Assembly (NCBI RefSeq): GCF_023347235.1
Contig: NZ_CP094467.1
Location: 124,001-188,000, forward strand
Reading direction: 5' to 3'
DNA: 64,000 nt
DNA from: Faecalibacterium sp. I4-1-79
Lineage (GTDB): Bacteria > Bacillota > Clostridia > Oscillospirales > Ruminococcaceae
Part shown: positions 61,700-64,000 of the stretch, piece by piece
Numbering within the stretch: the first letter of the stretch is position 1
Layout: each line of letters begins with the position of its first letter
Translations under genes and position numbers: made by a program
The notes under the pieces: generated by a model
What the model saw: only the letters and a program-made list of their open reading frames with translations
Told to the model about the DNA's origin: nothing
The model's database searches: none

Positions 61700-62719
61700 A
61701 TGGATGAAGCTTTGATCCAGGAGCAGGAACGACAGCTGCAAAAGACCGGCCGGTACTACGAGCACGTTTTCTGGCTGTGTGTGCCGCTGCTGTGCATGGC
61801 CTGCTATTTCTACGGCGCACGTCCGCTGCTGCTGTGCGGCATCGCCCTGCTTACCGGCAACCTGTGCGACCGTCTGGTGGCGCTGCTGCGCCATCGGGTG
61901 TACACCAATAAAGATCTCTCCAACGAGAGTTTCAGCCTGATCATCGCCCTGCTCATGCCCGCCACCGTGGACATCTATGTGCTGGTGGTGGCGGTGCTGG
62001 CGGGCGTGCTCATCGGCAAGGAGGTCTTTGGCGGCTACGGCAGCTACCCCTTCAACCCCGCTGCCGTGGGCTACGCCGTGGCGGCGGTATCGTGGCCGGA
62101 GCAGGTGGTGCGCTACCCGCAGCCCTATACGCCGCTGCCCCTGTGGAACGCCTCTGCCGTGCCGGTGAGCAGCACCATCGAGGATACCCTGCGCAGCGGC
62201 GGTATCCTGAACCTGAACGCCCTCGCCATCGCGCTGGGCGAGTTTGCCGCCCCCATGGGCACCGGCGCAGCGCTGGTCATTCTGGCCTGCGGCCTTGTGC
62301 TGTGGACCCAGAAGGACGTGCACATCGGCGCATCAGCGAGCTTTCTCATCACCTGCGGGCTCATCGCTTTCTTCTTCCCGCGGCAGGTAGGTCTGGCAGA
62401 CAGCACCCTCTTCAGCAGCCTGATGCCCCGCTTGCAGGGCATCCGGGACGAGCTGCACACCGGTGCAATGCTGTTCTGCGCGGTGTTCCTGCTCAACGAG
62501 CCATACACCTGTGCCCATCACCGGCTTGGGCGCATCCTGTACGGCGCACTGGTGGGCATCGCCACCATGGGCTTCCGCTATTTCGGCGTGTACGAGACCG
62601 GCGTCTGCTTTGCACTGCTGGCAGTCAACAGTGTGTCCGCGCTCATTGACCGCACCGAGGAGCGGCTGTACCGTCTGCTGCACCGTCTGCCGTCCGAACG
62701 AAAGGAGGCTGCGGAATGA
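61700..62719 (+). CDS. rnfD: RnfD-like membrane subunit
   Basis: A 339-residue membrane protein of the RnfD/NqrB family with about nine helices (GGYGSYPFNPAAVGYAVAAVS is the family signature FNPAA). RnfD takes part in ferredoxin:NAD+ electron transfer coupled to ion pumping. The covalent-FMN Ser-Gly-Ala-Thr motif is not obvious; VPVSSTIED is at the expected place, so FMN attachment is uncertain. GGAGGG precedes ATG. It overlaps the next gene by ATGA. Confidence 0.85.
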   Translation: MDEALIQEQERQLQKTGRYYEHVFWLCVPLLCMACYFYGARPLLLCGIALLTGNLCDRLVALLRHRVYTNKDLSNESFSLIIALLMPATVDIYVLVVAVLAGVLIGKEVFGGYGSYPFNPAAVGYAVAAVSWPEQVVRYPQPYTPLPLWNASAVPVSSTIEDTLRSGGILNLNALAIALGEFAAPMGTGAALVILACGLVLWTQKDVHIGASASFLITCGLIAFFFPRQVGLADSTLFSSLMPRLQGIRDELHTGAMLFCAVFLLNEPYTCAHHRLGRILYGALVGIATMGFRYFGVYETGVCFALLAVNSVSALIDRTEERLYRLLHRLPSERKEAAE

Positions 62720-63441
62720 AAAAGCGTACTGCGGAGCTGATTTTAAAAGATCCCGAAAAGTTTGCCCATCACGACCGCGTGTTCCTGAATAACCCGGTGG
62801 TCATGCAGGGCATGGGTCTGGCACCGCTGGTGGTCGTGGCCACCACCGGCCAGAACAGTCTGACGCTGGCGGCGGCGGTGGCGCTGCTGCTGGTGCCCTC
62901 CCGCGTGCTGGCCTGCCTGCTCAGCCGCCTTGTGCCCCTGCGGGATGAGGAGCCTTCGCCCGCGCAGCTGCAAAAAAAGCTGCTGCCGCGTGCCATTCTG
63001 TATGCAGCCAGCGCCGCTGTGGTGTATCTGGCGGCGTATCCCATTTTGAACTTCGTGTTCGGCACTGGTCTTTTGAACCTTGGCATCTACCTGCCCATGC
63101 TGGTGGTGGAGCCGCTTCTGACCTACCGCTTCGGCCGCGTGCAGGAGACGGTGCATAAGGCTGTTTCCAAGGGCGTGCGCATCACCGTGGGCTACGCGCT
63201 GCTGCTGCTCGTGATCGGCATGGTGCGCGAGTGGCTCAGCCTTGGCACCGTGTTTGGTGCCCCGGTAGGGCGCTGGGCGCTGCTGCCGCTGGCTAAGATG
63301 CCGGCGGGCGGCTTTATCGTGCTGGGCATCCTGTGCGCCATCTGGCGCGCTGCCGCTGCAAAGCGCAAGGAATATCTGCAAAAGGAAGCGCGGGATACCC
63401 TGACCGTGCACTACCAGAAGGAGGCGGACCGCGAACCGTGA
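62716..63441 (+). CDS. rnfE: RnfE-like membrane subunit
   Basis: A 241-residue, about six-helix protein. LNNPVVMQGMGLAPLVVVAT matches the RnfE/NqrD start (NPv..q.LGlcP) with Cys missing. It would form the RnfA/RnfE pair that holds an iron-sulfur centre within the membrane. Start and stop overlap both neighbours by four bases, so the genes are translationally coupled. Confidence 0.8.
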   Translation: MKKRTAELILKDPEKFAHHDRVFLNNPVVMQGMGLAPLVVVATTGQNSLTLAAAVALLLVPSRVLACLLSRLVPLRDEEPSPAQLQKKLLPRAILYAASAAVVYLAAYPILNFVFGTGLLNLGIYLPMLVVEPLLTYRFGRVQETVHKAVSKGVRITVGYALLLLVIGMVREWLSLGTVFGAPVGRWALLPLAKMPAGGFIVLGILCAIWRAAAAKRKEYLQKEARDTLTVHYQKEADREP

Positions 63442-64000
63442 AAGAAGTTGTAAGCAGTTCGGCAGTGTTTTTCAGCTATGCACTGCTGGCTATTTTTGCA
63501 CAGAACGCTGTCTTTACCCGTGCACTGGGCGTGTCCCGCATGGTGCAGCTGGTGGGGGACGACCGCACCAGCAGCGCCTTGTTCGGCATGATGCTGTGTA
63601 TCACGCAGGTGCTGGTGGCACCGGTGGCTTTCTTTGCCGGGCGGTGGTTCATTGCCCCGCTGGATAACCGCGCCCAGCTGCGCCCGCTGGTGTATATCGC
63701 CAGCATTGCCGTGGTGTGTCTGGCAGAGCATCTGGTGCTGTGGCTGCTGCGCAGCCTGCCCCGCCGCGCCCAGCTGCTGCGCATCGTGCCGCTGGCCGCG
63801 CTGAACAGCGGCGTGCTGGGCACGGTGCTGGTGGAGCGCACCCAGACCTTTACCCTTGGCGAAAGCCTTGGCTTTGGCCTTGGCAGCGGCCTTGGCTATG
63901 TGCTGGCGGTGCTGCTGGTCACCGAGGCGCGTCACCGCCTGCGCAGCAAAGCGATCCCCAAAGCATTCCGCGGCCTGCCCATCACGCTGGTGTATATCGG
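63438..64000 (+). CDS. rnfA: RnfA-like membrane subunit (3' end outside window)
   Basis: A GTG start at 63438 overlaps the rnfE stop (GTGA). The first 187 residues contain hydrophobic helices and FAQNAVFTRALGVSR, close to the RnfA motif (..NNFVL.rflGiCp). The Cys of the family motif appears replaced here. The gene runs past the window end. Confidence 0.78.
   Translation, partial: MKEVVSSSAVFFSYALLAIFAQNAVFTRALGVSRMVQLVGDDRTSSALFGMMLCITQVLVAPVAFFAGRWFIAPLDNRAQLRPLVYIASIAVVCLAEHLVLWLLRSLPRRAQLLRIVPLAALNSGVLGTVLVERTQTFTLGESLGFGLGSGLGYVLAVLLVTEARHRLRSKAIPKAFRGLPITLVYI

Overview
The window looks like chromosome of a GC-rich gut Clostridium relative of the Oscillospiraceae/Faecalibacterium type. 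This is an inference from gene content and style: Rnf-like membrane redox genes, a Firmicutes-type T-box on thrS, ribonuclease Y, an Amt-PII fusion, GH3 glycosidases, and many short intergenic repeats. No rRNA is present to confirm it.

Layout. (1) About 1-12.7 kb is an AT-richer accessory segment: a beta-glucoside-type PTS gene (cut by the window edge) divergent from an RpiR regulator and a radical SAM maturase; a large serine recombinase; a small gene plus a MerR regulator between two gene remnants; and a two-component/ABC-exporter operon (7.2-12.1 kb) followed by two inverted homologous gene remnants. (2) 12.7-27 kb holds a TetR regulator with a secreted Cys-rich repeat protein, an AgrA/AgrC-like pair, two GH3 enzymes (the first domain-permuted and membrane anchored) with a GtrA-like protein, rny and a lipoprotein. 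(3) 27-31 kb holds sstT, a GNAT enzyme and a minimal AraC-type regulator, separated by dense repeats. (4) 31.3-37 kb is pstS-pstC-pstA-pstB-phoU on the minus strand plus two lipoproteins. (5) 37-45 kb holds tRNA-Glu, tRNA-Asn, trpS, two SDR genes, a cupin and an RpiB-like isomerase (a probable unsaturated-uronate module), a DUF1622 protein, an Amt-PII fusion and a RelB/YafQ toxin-antitoxin pair. (6) 45-64 kb holds thrS with a T-box, a nucleotidyltransferase, a MarR regulator with an NhaC antiporter, a thioesterase, an ArsR/HMA/P-type ATPase metal efflux set, mtnN, ychF, a Fic protein, a two-component system, rpe and rnfD-, rnfE- and rnfA-like genes running off the end.

The most novel material is intergenic. 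At least six copies of a two-hairpin element (called C here) are scattered between 27 and 56 kb. Its first stem keeps pairing while its sequence changes (ATGCGC/GCGCAT, ATGTGC/GCACAT, ATGGCC/GGCCAT, ATGGCT/AGCCAT). Its second stem has different arms in each copy, usually capped by the same C(TGCG)G tetraloop. Three other small elements are nested inside C copies: a 114-bp module in the first-stem loop at 51.9 kb, a 92-bp element in the second-stem loop at 55.8 kb, and a roughly 250-nt hairpin-rich, IS200/IS605-like non-autonomous element in the tail of the copy at 27.1 kb. Together they look like a community of structured mobile or regulatory elements.
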